Both the position numbers and the translations under genes were made by a program. The notes under the pieces were generated by a model. It saw nothing but the letters and a program-made list of their open reading frames with translations, was not told the origin of the DNA and searched no databases. DNA of 64,000 nucleotides from Halomarina oriensis (lineage in GTDB: Archaea; Halobacteriota; Halobacteria; Halobacteriales; Haloarculaceae): positions 248,001-312,000 of the forward strand of contig NZ_WSZK01000015.1 in NCBI RefSeq assembly GCF_009791395.1, written 5' to 3'. Of the stretch, positions 1 to 7,591 are shown piece after piece (positions within the stretch are counted from its first letter, which is position 1; each line of letters opens with the position of its first letter).

Positions 1-2
1 AG

Positions 3-635
3 TCGTTCCTCCGAGCGGACCCGGACTACGCCATCACCCACCACCACCAGGGCATCCCCTCCGTCCCCGACACCGACCCGCTCGAACCCTCCATCATGAG
101 CGTCATGGCGGCGTTCGGCGAGGACTACCTCGATCAGGCCCCGTTCTACGACGGTGAAGGGCCCATCGAGGACAGCGTCAACCCGTTCATCGGCAAGGAG
201 ACGAGCGACCGCTCGCTGAGCCTCAACAGACTGGTCGCCGACAGACTCGCCACCGTCACCGAGCCGTGGGACGAGTTCGACACGGTGACGCGCTACGGCT
301 ACGCGACGCTGTGGGGGTCGTATCTCGACGCGCTCTGTCCGCGGACGAACGCGGCGGGGATGCTCTACGAGGTGTCGGGCCAGACCGACGCCGTGGGGTC
401 GCGTGCCTACGGGCTGAAGGTCGAAGCCTCGCGGGTGGGCTTCGAGGAGACGTTCCTGACGCTCGCGGCCGACCCCGACCTCTCGTCGGTCGACGCCGAG
501 AGCTACTTCGACCTGCCGCTGTCGGGTGAGTCGTACCCCGTCGACGACCCCGAAGGGACGGGCCGGGCGGCCGCCCGCGCCCGCCACGCGCGACCGACGC
601 CCACCCCCCCGACCGACGCGTTCCGGCAGGGCTGA
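3..635 (+). CDS. C-terminal part of an unidentified haloarchaeal protein (5' end outside window)
   Basis: The open frame runs unbroken from the left edge to a TGA at 633-635, so the gene starts upstream of the window; the ATG at 96 is probably internal because the codons before it (reading THHHQGIPSVPDTDP) look equally protein-like. The visible 210 residues are acidic and soluble with no transmembrane stretch or motif I can assign. The last 30 residues are rich in Ala, Arg, Pro and Thr and look like a disordered tail. I do not recognise the family and assign no function. Confidence 0.7.
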   Translation, partial: SFLRADPDYAITHHHQGIPSVPDTDPLEPSIMSVMAAFGEDYLDQAPFYDGEGPIEDSVNPFIGKETSDRSLSLNRLVADRLATVTEPWDEFDTVTRYGYATLWGSYLDALCPRTNAAGMLYEVSGQTDAVGSRAYGLKVEASRVGFEETFLTLAADPDLSSVDAESYFDLPLSGESYPVDDPEGTGRAAARARHARPTPTPPTDAFRQG

Positions 636-729
636 ACGGGACGCGCGGACCGACACCGAACAGGACGTCGTTCGTCGCCGCGACCACCGGGAGGCCAAGG
701 AGTAAGCGGCCGCCGCCCCTACGTCCGGT

Positions 730-1672
730 ATGCGAGTTCTCGTCACTGGAGCGAGCGGGTTCGTCGGCAGTCGCCTCGTTCCGGCACTGGTCGAGGCGGG
801 CCACGACGTGGTCACACTGGTGCGCACGCCCAGCGAGTACGACCCCCCCCGACGGCGTCACGGTGAAGCAGGGCGACCTGCTGGAGGTCGGAAGCTTCGA
901 GCACGCGCTGGCGGACGTGGAGGCGGCGTACTACCTCGTCCACTCGATGCAGGCCGGCGAGGAGTTCGAGGAGCGCGACCGGCTCGCCGCACGTCACTTC
1001 GTCGACGCCGCGAACGCGGCGGCCCTCTCGCGGGTCGTCTACCTCAGCGGTCTCGGCGACGACCGCGACCGCCTCTCGGCGCACCTCAAGTCGCGCCGCG
1101 AGGTCGAACGGGTCCTCGGCGAGGGCGAGGCCGACCTCACCGTCCTCCGGGCGGCCATCGTCGTCGGCGACGGGTCGGCGAGTTTCGAAATCGTCCGGCA
1201 GTTGGCCGAGCGCCTCCCCGTGATGGTGACGCCGAAGTGGGTCGACACCGAGTGTCAGCCCATCGCCATCGACGACGTGGTCGCGTACCTCGTCGGCGTC
1301 CTCGCCAGCGAGGCGACGGCGGACAACACCTACCAGATCGGCGGGCCGGAGGTGCTGACCTACCGTGAACTCATCGAGCGAACCGCGGAGGTGACGACCG
1401 GGCGACGACCGTTCATCGTCCCGGTTCCGGTGCTCACCCCACGGCTCTCCTCGTACTGGCTGGCGCTGACGACGGACGCGGAGATGAGCGTCGCCCGCCC
1501 GCTGGTCGACGGGATGCGCAACCCGGTGGTCGTCGACGACACCCGCATCCGGACCGTCGTCGACGTGACGCCCACCTCGTTCGACGAGGCGGTCAGACGG
1601 GCACTCGGACGGGACGAACGGGTCGGCGTCGAACACGCCACCGAACGCGCCGAACCGCGCGGAGCGGACTGA
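730..1672 (+). pseudogene. NAD(P)H-binding epimerase-like protein, interrupted by a one-base frameshift
   Basis: The start reads MRVLVTGASGFVGSRL, the glycine-rich dinucleotide-binding loop of an extended or atypical SDR (NAD(P)-binding Rossmann) protein. The frame is lost in a run of eight C at 843-850; with seven C it continues as YDPPDGVTVKQGDLLEV and stays open to 1672, giving about 313 residues. The second half (HFVDAANAAALSRVVYLSGLG, AAIVVGDGSASFEIVRQL) fits the NAD(P)H-binding family related to the complex I NDUFA9 subunit and quinone oxidoreductase-like SDRs. Its TGA directly abuts the ATG of the next gene, so the two are probably cotranscribed. Either the gene is recently broken or the C run carries a sequencing error; intact codon use on both sides favours a very recent event or an error. 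Confidence 0.8.
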
Positions 1673-2419
1673 ATGGGACGGCTCGAGTTCGGCGAGACGT
1701 GGGTCTACGAGTCCATCGTGACCGCGCTGCCGGGCATCGACGTCTCGCGGCCGTTCGCCATCGGCCTCCAGCTCGTCCTCTTCCAGGTGGGCATCACCCT
1801 GATCTGGTGGGTCTACGACTTCCCGACCGAGACGTTGCTGGCGGGGACCGCCGCCGTCGTCGTCGCCACGCTGGGGAGCGTCGAGATGCTCCGCATCTCG
1901 GACCTCGTCAGGTCCGAACGGCTCCCCGACGCCTACCAGCGACTGCTGTTCGGCTCCAGCATCGAGGTGGTGCTGGCGGTGCTGGCGTTCATCGCGCTGG
2001 TCACCTATCTCTTCACGGCCGGCACGCCCGAGACGCCGTCGCTGGTCGACCGACTCTTCGGGACCGAACCGCCGGTCGTCGCCGTCTACCTGACGCTGCT
2101 CGTCCTCTGGGACGTCTGTTACCGCATCGGCACCGCGTGGTGGGCGGCCGTCGTCGCACTGTGGCGGTCGGTCCGCTACCGGTTCGACGAGGGGACCGCG
2201 CGCGTCCTCCGGCGGGCCGACCTCGAGGTCGTCGGGTTCGCGACGGCCCAGCTCGTGCTCGTCCCGTTCGTCCGGGACCAGACCGTCATCGTCGCGGTCA
2301 TCGTCGGGCACGTCGTGGCCGTCTGGCTGGTCGCGGGCCTCTCGGCCGTGCTCGTGACGACCAGAGCCGAAGTCGACGAGGCGACGGACACCGGTGTGAA
2401 CGCGACGGCGAGGGAGTGA
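1673..2419 (+). CDS. Multi-pass membrane protein of unknown function
   Basis: 248 residues with hydrophobic segments near residues 30-48, 53-72, 95-115, 132-162 and 188-228, so about five to six membrane spans. The ATG follows the stop of the NAD(P)-binding gene with no gap (TGAATG), which implies translational coupling. The tryptophan-rich central span (DVCYRIGTAWWAAVVALW) is distinctive. I do not recognise a named family and infer only an integral membrane role, possibly working with the preceding oxidoreductase. Confidence 0.75.
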   Translation: MGRLEFGETWVYESIVTALPGIDVSRPFAIGLQLVLFQVGITLIWWVYDFPTETLLAGTAAVVVATLGSVEMLRISDLVRSERLPDAYQRLLFGSSIEVVLAVLAFIALVTYLFTAGTPETPSLVDRLFGTEPPVVAVYLTLLVLWDVCYRIGTAWWAAVVALWRSVRYRFDEGTARVLRRADLEVVGFATAQLVLVPFVRDQTVIVAVIVGHVVAVWLVAGLSAVLVTTRAEVDEATDTGVNATARE

Positions 2420-2501
2420 GACGCCGGTCGGGGACACGAGCGCCCGCCGCGAGGGACGCCGTCGCTCACCGGTCGAGGGCGTGAGAACTGTCGACTCCGA
2501 G

Positions 2502-2675
2502 TTACTGGGACTTCATCCGCTTGAACTGGTCGAGCAACGCTTCCGCGGATTCGCCGGAGTCGTACTCCAGCGTGCCGCGATACTCGACGCGTTCGTCGTC
2601 GAAATCCGCGTCGACCGACGCCGTCTTCGCCTCACGGCGCTCGTGTTCGTCTTCGTCATAGGCTCCCATTGACAT
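2502..2675 (-). CDS. DUF5786 family small acidic protein
   Basis: A 57-residue protein starting MSMGAYDEDEHERREAK and ending DQFKRMKSQ. The N-terminal signature and the final LLDQFK motif are those of the haloarchaeal DUF5786 family as I remember it. About a third of residues are Asp or Glu, with no Cys and no membrane segment. Its function is unknown. It is monocistronic on the minus strand, with an AT-rich region just upstream (2680-2725) that also lies in front of the divergent DUF5784 gene. Confidence 0.8.
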   Translation of the reverse strand: MSMGAYDEDEHERREAKTASVDADFDDERVEYRGTLEYDSGESAEALLDQFKRMKSQ

Positions 2676-2839
2676 GGTATACCTACCCTTGCGAACTACT
2701 GAGTATCAATGTAACGGATAATTTCGTGAAACATCGACTGTGGAAATCAGAGGACAGTGAGTCCTTCCAGTGGTAACGGTGGCGTCCGGTACGGCGGGTG
2801 TGTCGGAACTGCTAACCGGCCTCGGGCGAACCGACGCAC

Positions 2840-3889
2840 GTGGCAGGTCCACTGCGATTCCGTCGGTCGACCGAAGCGTGGTCCGAGCGGCGGGTCCGTC
2901 AGGTGCTCCTCTCGCCGCTCGACGAACGGTTCGGAGCGACGTTCGGGACGACACGTGCGCCGCCGCCCGACCGGTTCTCGGGGGGTCGCCTCGACATGGA
3001 CAACGGCGACGTGGCGCTGTTCGCGTGGTACACCGAGGAGGGTGAACGCCCCGAGGCGTACTGGCTCGGCAACACCGAGACCCCCGAGGTGCTCTGGCGG
3101 ACCGACAAGGTCGGCTGGGACGAGGCCCCCTACGGCGTCGCCCGGTGGGCACAGCGCGAACTGCTCGCCGACCTCGCCGAACAGGACCCCTGGCTCGCCG
3201 AACGTCGCCACCTCGCGTGGTACTTCCTCCCGGTGTTCTTCTCGAAGGACGGCCGCGAGAGCACGCGGTCGTTCTTCCGTGACCACGCCGCGGGGTTCCC
3301 CGACGCCGACCGCGACCGGGTGTTGCGGTTCTACGAGTCGCTGTTCGCCGCCGGCACGCTCGACGCCGACCGGGAGGTGATGGCCGGGAAACTCGGCACC
3401 AGCCCACGGGTCGACCTCACGCGGATGAGCGCGGCGATGGCGGAGTTCCACGCCGCGAAACTGCTCGCCGACTCGGACAACGAGTTCGTCCCCGAAATCG
3501 ACCTGCAGAGCGGCCACGCGCTGGATTTCGTCGTCGGCGACGGCGTCCGCGACGTGCCGCGACACGAGCTCCCGCGCCGTACCGACACGCTCGTCGAGGT
3601 GACGCGTCCTCGACCACCCTCCCGTCGTGTCGCCGACACGCCTATCGCGGCGTTGCGGGCGACGGCCGACGCGAAGACCGACGACCAGCTCGACGCCCAC
3701 CCCGAGGCGCTGCTGTGTATCGACTGCTCGTCGTTCCGCGACGACCAGTGGAACACCATCCGCGCGGAGAAACCGCCGCTCCCGCACAGCCCCGCCGTCG
3801 TCTACCGGATGCGTCCGAACGGCTCCGTCGAGGCGTACCGACACGGCGACACGCCTATCGACCTGAGCGGCGCCGTCCGCTGGGTCTGA
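2840..3889 (+). CDS. DUF5784 family protein, possible PD-(D/E)XK nuclease fold
   Basis: 349 residues from a GTG start; the N-terminus (AGPLRFRRSTEAWSERRVR), DMDNGDVALFAWY, YWLGNTETPEVLWRTDKV and CSSFRDDQWNTIR match my memory of the haloarchaeal DUF5784 family. Function unknown. The segment from about residue 215 (EIDLQSGHALDFVV, then TLVEVTRP) has the spacing of a nuclease-like core, an Asp on one strand and Glu-x-Thr on the next, followed by an alpha/beta tail (LLCIDCSSF). This copy seems to carry about 15 extra residues (GVRDVPRHELPRR) between those two strands. The nuclease idea is inference only. Confidence 0.75.
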   Translation: MAGPLRFRRSTEAWSERRVRQVLLSPLDERFGATFGTTRAPPPDRFSGGRLDMDNGDVALFAWYTEEGERPEAYWLGNTETPEVLWRTDKVGWDEAPYGVARWAQRELLADLAEQDPWLAERRHLAWYFLPVFFSKDGRESTRSFFRDHAAGFPDADRDRVLRFYESLFAAGTLDADREVMAGKLGTSPRVDLTRMSAAMAEFHAAKLLADSDNEFVPEIDLQSGHALDFVVGDGVRDVPRHELPRRTDTLVEVTRPRPPSRRVADTPIAALRATADAKTDDQLDAHPEALLCIDCSSFRDDQWNTIRAEKPPLPHSPAVVYRMRPNGSVEAYRHGDTPIDLSGAVRWV

Positions 3890-3897
3890 CCGGGACG

Positions 3898-4116
3898 CTA
3901 CAGGTTCAACTCGACGACCGTCTCGGTCGCACAGTCCGGACACGTGAGGTGGTAGCGCAGATGCCCCGAGCGTGGTGCTCGGTCGGCTCTCGCCCGCCAC
4001 TCACCGTGGAGCAGGGCGTCGGTGAACCCACACTCGCAGGCGACGACGGTCCGTTCCAGTCGGTCGCTCAGTACCCTCCCGCCACGCTCGCGTGAGTCGG
4101 CCAGTCCGCTCGACAT
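3898..4116 (-). CDS. Small zinc-ribbon-like protein
   Basis: 72 residues, MSSGLADSRERGG to ETVVELNL. Two cysteine pairs, CEC at residues 27-29 and CPDC at 59-62, are spaced like a zinc ribbon, flanking a basic helix-like region (HGEWRARADRAPR). The ATG at 4116 was preferred over upstream in-frame codons because the residues before it are not protein-like and an AT-rich tract (TACTATCCC side) lies just upstream. It converges with the DUF5784 gene, 8 bases between stops. No specific role can be assigned. Confidence 0.65.
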   Translation of the reverse strand: MSSGLADSRERGGRVLSDRLERTVVACECGFTDALLHGEWRARADRAPRSGHLRYHLTCPDCATETVVELNL

Positions 4117-4337
4117 ACTATCCCTTGCTAACACTGCACAATAGCTCCGTCGCCGCCGGTCCGACAGAACGACAGTCATCGCGTACGAGTGGTGTCGACA
4201 CTCGCCGCCGAACGGGTGCGTCGTCACGTGGTGTGACGACGGGAGGAGTCGACGCAGTGTGACGATGGCTCTCGGGACGCGAGACGAGCGGGCAGAACCC
4301 CGACCAGAGCCGTCGAACTGCTCGTTCGGGACCCGAG

Positions 4338-4625
4338 TTAGAAGCTCACCTGGTCGGGACCGGTCTCACCCACCACCGTCGGGTCGCGGTCGGAGTAGAA
4401 CCGGCGGCCGATAGCCTTGCTGGACACCGAACTGTACAGCGCGAGACGGGCGGATTCGGCGTCCTGGAACGTCGTCGCCTCCATCGGTGCGAGCGCCTCG
4501 GCGACCGTCTCGGAGCCGTTCGGGAGGTCGAGGACCATCTCGCCGTACTCCTCGATGAGGTCCTGAGCCGTCGCCGGATAGCTGTGAGCGTCGAAGCGGT
4601 TGGTCGCGTCTGTGAATGGACGCAT
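4338..4625 (-). CDS. DUF5789-like small protein
   Basis: 95 residues beginning MRPFTDATNRFDAHSYPATA and ending GETGPDQVSF. The layout (LIEEYGEMVLDLPNGSETV, then ARLALYSSVSSKAIGRR) resembles a family of about 95-residue haloarchaeal proteins that I associate with DUF5789; the name is less certain than the homology. A TATA-like box sits 28 bases before this ATG, which supports it over the upstream ATG at 4652 and implies a leaderless mRNA. Function unknown; related small proteins are often compared with DUF2795, a DNA-binding-like fold. Confidence 0.7.
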   Translation of the reverse strand: MRPFTDATNRFDAHSYPATAQDLIEEYGEMVLDLPNGSETVAEALAPMEATTFQDAESARLALYSSVSSKAIGRRFYSDRDPTVVGETGPDQVSF

Positions 4626-4649
4626 ACTCCAGGACACCACGACGACCAT

Positions 4650-4656
4650 CATAAAC
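4650..4656 (-). promoter_or_regulatory. TATA-like box for the DUF5789-like gene
   Basis: On the minus strand the sequence reads CGTTTATG, centred about 28 bases before the ATG at 4625. This is the spacing that puts the transcript start at the start codon. Confidence 0.5.
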
Positions 4657-4779
4657 GTTCACCATAAATCATGGTCGATAGTACTAGGACCTAGAGGTCG
4701 TCGTGCGGACGGACCCCTCGGATGCGTCCCGAGCGCGACGAGTCGGTGGCGTGAAGACGCCGCTTCGCCGACACGGCGT

Positions 4780-5559
4780 ATGGTCGTCGCAGACCTCCAC
4801 ACCCACACCACGAACTCCGACGGGCAGTTCACGCTGGAGACGCTGGTCGCCGCCGCCCGCGAGTACGACGTTCGTGTCGTCGCCGTCACCGACCACGACC
4901 GAACGCATCCGGACCTGAACACACCGGTCACGCACGTCGACGGCGTCACCGTCGTCCACGGTATCGAACTACGTGTCGACGCGGGCGACCAGGAGGTCGA
5001 CCTGCTGGGCTACGCGGTCACCGACACCGCGTCGCTCGGAGCGGAGACCGACCGCATCCAGGCCGACCGAATCGAGCGCGCCCGAAAGACCGTCGCACTC
5101 GTCGAGGCGGAGACGGGCGTGGACCTGGACGTCGCCTTCGAGCCCGGCGTCGGCCGCCCCCACGTCGCCCGCGCCGTCGCCGAGAGCGACGCCCCCTACG
5201 ACTACGAGGGCGCGTTCGACCACCTCATCGGCGACGACGGCCCCTGTTACGTCGCCCGCGCCGTCCCCTCCTTCGAGCGTGGCGTCGACCTGCTCTCGGA
5301 GGCGTGTGGACTGGTCGGGCTGGCTCACCCGCTCCGCTACGGCGACCCCGAGGCCGCGCTCGCGCTCTGTGACCGTCTCGACGCCGTGGAGTACCACTAC
5401 GACTACGGCCGCGAGGTCGACCTGCGTCCCGTCGAGCGGGCCATCGAGGAGTACGGCCTCACCGTCACCGGCGGCAGCGACGCCCACGACGAGGTGCTCG
5501 GCCGAGCCGGCCTCGACCGCGACGAGTACCGCGCCTTTCGGAACGCGGTCTCGCTGTGA
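4780..5559 (+). CDS. PHP-domain metal-dependent phosphoesterase
   Basis: 259 residues. The N-terminus VVADLHTHTTNSDGQ contains the DxHxH motif of the PHP (polymerase and histidinol phosphatase) superfamily. Other metal-site blocks follow in order: VTDHDRTHPD, HGIELRVD, GLVGLAHPLRYG and TGGSDAHDE. Close relatives hydrolyse small phosphate monoesters or nucleotide 3',5'-phosphates (YciV/RNase AM and trpH type), so a cytoplasmic phosphatase or short-RNA nuclease is likely; the substrate is not determined. The ATG at 4780 starts exactly at the beta strand leading into the first metal motif, so the longer reading back to 4600 is rejected. Confidence 0.85.
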   Translation: MVVADLHTHTTNSDGQFTLETLVAAAREYDVRVVAVTDHDRTHPDLNTPVTHVDGVTVVHGIELRVDAGDQEVDLLGYAVTDTASLGAETDRIQADRIERARKTVALVEAETGVDLDVAFEPGVGRPHVARAVAESDAPYDYEGAFDHLIGDDGPCYVARAVPSFERGVDLLSEACGLVGLAHPLRYGDPEAALALCDRLDAVEYHYDYGREVDLRPVERAIEEYGLTVTGGSDAHDEVLGRAGLDRDEYRAFRNAVSL

Positions 5560-5634
5560 CTACATCCGTCCGTCGACAGCGGCGATAGTCCCCCCACCCG
5601 CAACTCTTCAGTAGCTTCCGCTCGTAGCGAGCGT

Positions 5635-5802
5635 ATGCAGTGCCACTACTGCGACGACCCCGCAGACATCTCCGTCGAGCGCGGCGGTGTCAAAGTCGGC
5701 CTCTGTGGTTCACACTTCCGGAGACGAATGGACGAACTGAAAAACGACGGGTGGCTCGACGACCTCAAGGACGATCTCCAGACCGACCGACTCGATAGAT
5801 AG
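5635..5802 (+). CDS. DUF6757 family small zinc-finger protein
   Basis: 55 residues: MQCHYCDDPADISVERG, then VKVGLCGSHFRRRM and a charged helix ending TDRLDR. The CxxC at residues 3-6 plus Cys and His at 24-27 (CGSH) would bind one zinc ion. This is the pattern of the haloarchaeal DUF6757 family. Function unknown; a nucleic-acid or protein-binding finger is plausible. It converges with the ferredoxin gene across the structured intergenic region 5803-6179. Confidence 0.8.
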   Translation: MQCHYCDDPADISVERGGVKVGLCGSHFRRRMDELKNDGWLDDLKDDLQTDRLDR

Positions 5803-5828
5803 ACGCCCACGTTTTGCTGCAGTCGCGT

Positions 5829-5851
5829 GCTGCCGGCCACTGGCCGGCAGC
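5829..5851. terminator. Strong palindromic hairpin after the DUF6757 gene
   Basis: Perfect 10-bp arms GCTGCCGGCC and GGCCGGCAGC around a 3-base loop, 27 bases after the stop codon. It may stop or stabilise the 3' end of the DUF6757 transcript. Archaeal termination usually relies on T-runs rather than hairpins, so the role is inferred from position only. Confidence 0.4.
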
Positions 5852-5890
5852 GGCTCCCTGGTAGACCCTGGACGGAAAGCACTTTCTCAT

Positions 5891-5947
5891 CATCAGAACG
5901 GCAGAGCCGTTCCGGTTAGCAGCCAGAAATCGAAGGTTTCTGGCGAC
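5891..5947 (-). repeat. Dispersed structured element, copy A
   Basis: Read on the minus strand the segment goes TGTCGCCAGA..., then CTGGCTGCTAACCG, then a hairpin GAACGGC-TCT-GCCGTTC, then TGATGATG. Copy B at 32145-32204 shares TGTCGCCAGA and CTGGCTGCTAACC and the trailing GATG, while its hairpin arms are different but still complementary. Both copies lie between convergent genes, each downstream of and reading away from or towards an iron-sulfur gene. This conservation of structure over sequence marks it as a functional RNA or DNA element rather than chance. Confidence 0.6.
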
Positions 5948-6179
5948 ACCTCCCTTCGGAGGTTCAGCCGGCCCGCTCGCTCGACGCTTCGCGTCTCGTC
6001 ACCGGCGGTGAAGCCGCCGGTTCCCAGCGGGGCCTCCGGTCCCGACGAGTGAAACGAGTCGGGAGGCAGGGAGCGACAGCGACCACGGTCCCGCACGGCT
6101 CGCGGTACGACGCAGACCGCGGAACCGTTACGCCACCACAACCCAACCGCCACAGCGACGCCACCGCAGAACGGCCGTC

Positions 6180-6518
6180 TCAGCCCCGCGAGCCGTCCAC
6201 GTCGATGGCGTCGACGGGGCAGATGTCGACACAGAGCATGCAGTCGATACACTGACTCTCGTTGACGGGCGCGGCCTTCCGGTCGCTGGTCGGGTGACCG
6301 GGCGTGTCGGCCCACCCGAACACGTCGACGGGGCAGTTCTCCAGACACGGCCCGGAGCCGTCACAGATGTCGAAGTCGACGGCGACGTGCGTGCCGTGGA
6401 TACCCAGCCGTTCGGGTTGGTCGACCTCCCCCCAGACGTCGTAGTCGGCGTCGATGTCCAGCCAGTCGCCGACCGAGGAGCGTTCGCGCGACTCGGCGAA
6501 GTTCGGGTCGATAGCCAT
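6180..6518 (-). CDS. 4Fe-4S dicluster-type ferredoxin
   Basis: 112 residues. The N-terminal half (MAIDPNFAESRERS... HGTHVAVDFDICDGSG) resembles the long N-terminal extension of archaeal zinc-type or 7Fe ferredoxins. The second cluster motif is complete, C90-x2-C93-x2-C96-x3-C100-P. The first has only C52, C58 and C62-P, spaced x5 and x3, so it may hold a 3Fe-4S or an atypical 4Fe-4S cluster. Cytoplasmic low-potential electron carrier, for example for 2-oxoacid oxidoreductases. Start chosen at 6518 because the box CTTAAG lies 27 bases upstream. Confidence 0.85.
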   Translation of the reverse strand: MAIDPNFAESRERSSVGDWLDIDADYDVWGEVDQPERLGIHGTHVAVDFDICDGSGPCLENCPVDVFGWADTPGHPTSDRKAAPVNESQCIDCMLCVDICPVDAIDVDGSRG

Positions 6519-6542
6519 TGCCGGCGTTTGGTCGGTAGCACA

Positions 6543-6548
6543 CTTAAG
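6543..6548 (-). promoter_or_regulatory. TATA-like box for the ferredoxin gene
   Basis: CTTAAG centred 27-28 bases before the ferredoxin ATG at 6518, inside an otherwise GC-rich tract, indicating a leaderless transcript. Confidence 0.5.
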
Positions 6549-6672
6549 GCCCTCGTGGTGAGCGAGACGCAGGGGGGAACGGACGGTAGTGAGTGAGCGA
6601 GACTCCCGACGGGTGGACGACCGGGCCATCGTCGTGGAAAACGCTATCCCGGCGCACTCCGACGGGCGGTGT

Positions 6673-7149
6673 ATGAAGCACGTCCGAACCGAGGAGGTAG
6701 ACTCGTGGATGAGTCCCGCGAGCGTCCGCCGCCCGCTGGGCGAGGAACTTGGTACCGAGGACATGGCGCTCAACTACTACGAACTCGCGCCCGGCGAGTC
6801 GTTCGCGTTCGGCTACCACCGCCACGCCGGCCAGGAGGAGGTGTTCTTCGTCGTCTCGGGCGAGGCGACGTTCGAGACGGAAGACGGCGAGACGGTCGTC
6901 CGCGAGGGTGAGGCCGTCCGTTTCGAGCCGAACGAGTACCAGCAGGGCTGGAACCGCGGAGAGGAGCGAGTCGTCGCACTCGCACTCGGTGCGCCCGCCG
7001 AATCGGGCGAGACGGAGGTGCTCCGAGCGTGTGAGAACTGCGGCGGGCGGACCCCACAGGGTATCGAACCGACCGAGGAGAAGGACGCACTGGTGACCGT
7101 CTGTGAGGGCTGTGGGGCCGAGACCGGACGGTTCACGAGCGGGCCGTGA
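6673..7149 (+). CDS. Cupin-domain protein with C-terminal zinc ribbon
   Basis: 158 residues. Residues 25-105 form a cupin barrel: first motif FGYHRHAGQEEVFFVVSGEA with the metal-binding HxH and Glu, second motif near RFEPNEYQQGWNRG, where the usual His is a Gln. The last 45 residues hold CENCGG and CEGCG, a zinc ribbon joined to the barrel. Cupins bind metal or small ligands as enzymes or sensors; the substrate is unknown. The ATG at 6673 was chosen because the residues upstream (from 6589) are low-quality; an AT-richer region precedes it. Divergent from the ferredoxin gene. Confidence 0.8.
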   Translation: MKHVRTEEVDSWMSPASVRRPLGEELGTEDMALNYYELAPGESFAFGYHRHAGQEEVFFVVSGEATFETEDGETVVREGEAVRFEPNEYQQGWNRGEERVVALALGAPAESGETEVLRACENCGGRTPQGIEPTEEKDALVTVCEGCGAETGRFTSGP

Positions 7150-7218
7150 GCCACGCGCCGCTCCGTCGGTGACGCCCTCGGCGGTGGGTTTTCGAGCGAC
7201 CGGGACGTAACGACGGGT

Positions 7219-7590
7219 GTGAACGACCGCCGTCGCACCCCGAAAATCGTCTACGACGACGACTGTGGGTTCTGCACGTGGTGTGCTCGCTGGGCCGTCC
7301 GCGTCGCCCCCGTCGAGGCCGTCGGCTTCTCCGACCTCACCGACGACCAGCGGGCGCTCCTCCCCGGCGACTGGGAGGCGTGTGCCCACCTCGTCGTCGG
7401 TCGGACCGTCTACTCCTGTGGCGAGGCCATCGAGCAGACGCTCGCCCGCTCGAACGTCCCGACGAGCGTCGCGGTGGGGACGCTCCGGAGTCTCCCCGGC
7501 TACGACGAGGCCCGCGAACGCGGCTACCGGTGGGCGGCGGACCGACGCGACCGGTGGGGCCGGTTCAGACGCGCCGAGTCCGTCGAGTGA
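7219..7590 (+). CDS. DCC-family (DUF393) thiol-disulfide oxidoreductase-like protein
   Basis: 123 residues from a GTG start. PKIVYDDDCGFCTWCARWAVR is the family signature, an Asp-rich loop followed by a DCGFC motif as in DUF393/DCC proteins, which have a thioredoxin-like fold. A second Cys lies in VVGRTVYSCGEAIEQTL. A disulfide-exchange role is predicted for the family but rarely proven. It converges with the following phosphotransferase gene with a single base between the two stop codons. Confidence 0.85.
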   Translation: MNDRRRTPKIVYDDDCGFCTWCARWAVRVAPVEAVGFSDLTDDQRALLPGDWEACAHLVVGRTVYSCGEAIEQTLARSNVPTSVAVGTLRSLPGYDEARERGYRWAADRRDRWGRFRRAESVE

Positions 7591-7591
7591 G

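Larger units (their letters stand above)
5803..6179. other. Convergent intergenic region packed with hairpins
   Basis: 377 bases with no gene between the stops of the DUF6757 and ferredoxin genes. Inverted repeats follow one another: 5829-5851 (GCTGCCGGCC, 3-base loop), 5898-5914, 5924-5943, 5947-5963 (CCTCC/GGAGG), about 6001-6021 (CCGGCGG/CCGCCGG) and about 6039-6063 (TCCCGAC/GTCGGGA). The density of dyads suggests transcription termination from both sides plus the dispersed structured element annotated at 5891-5947. Confidence 0.6.

Noticed and set aside
812-2437. 541-residue minus-strand frame
   Set aside because: Antisense to the NAD(P)-binding gene and its membrane partner; low-complexity composition.
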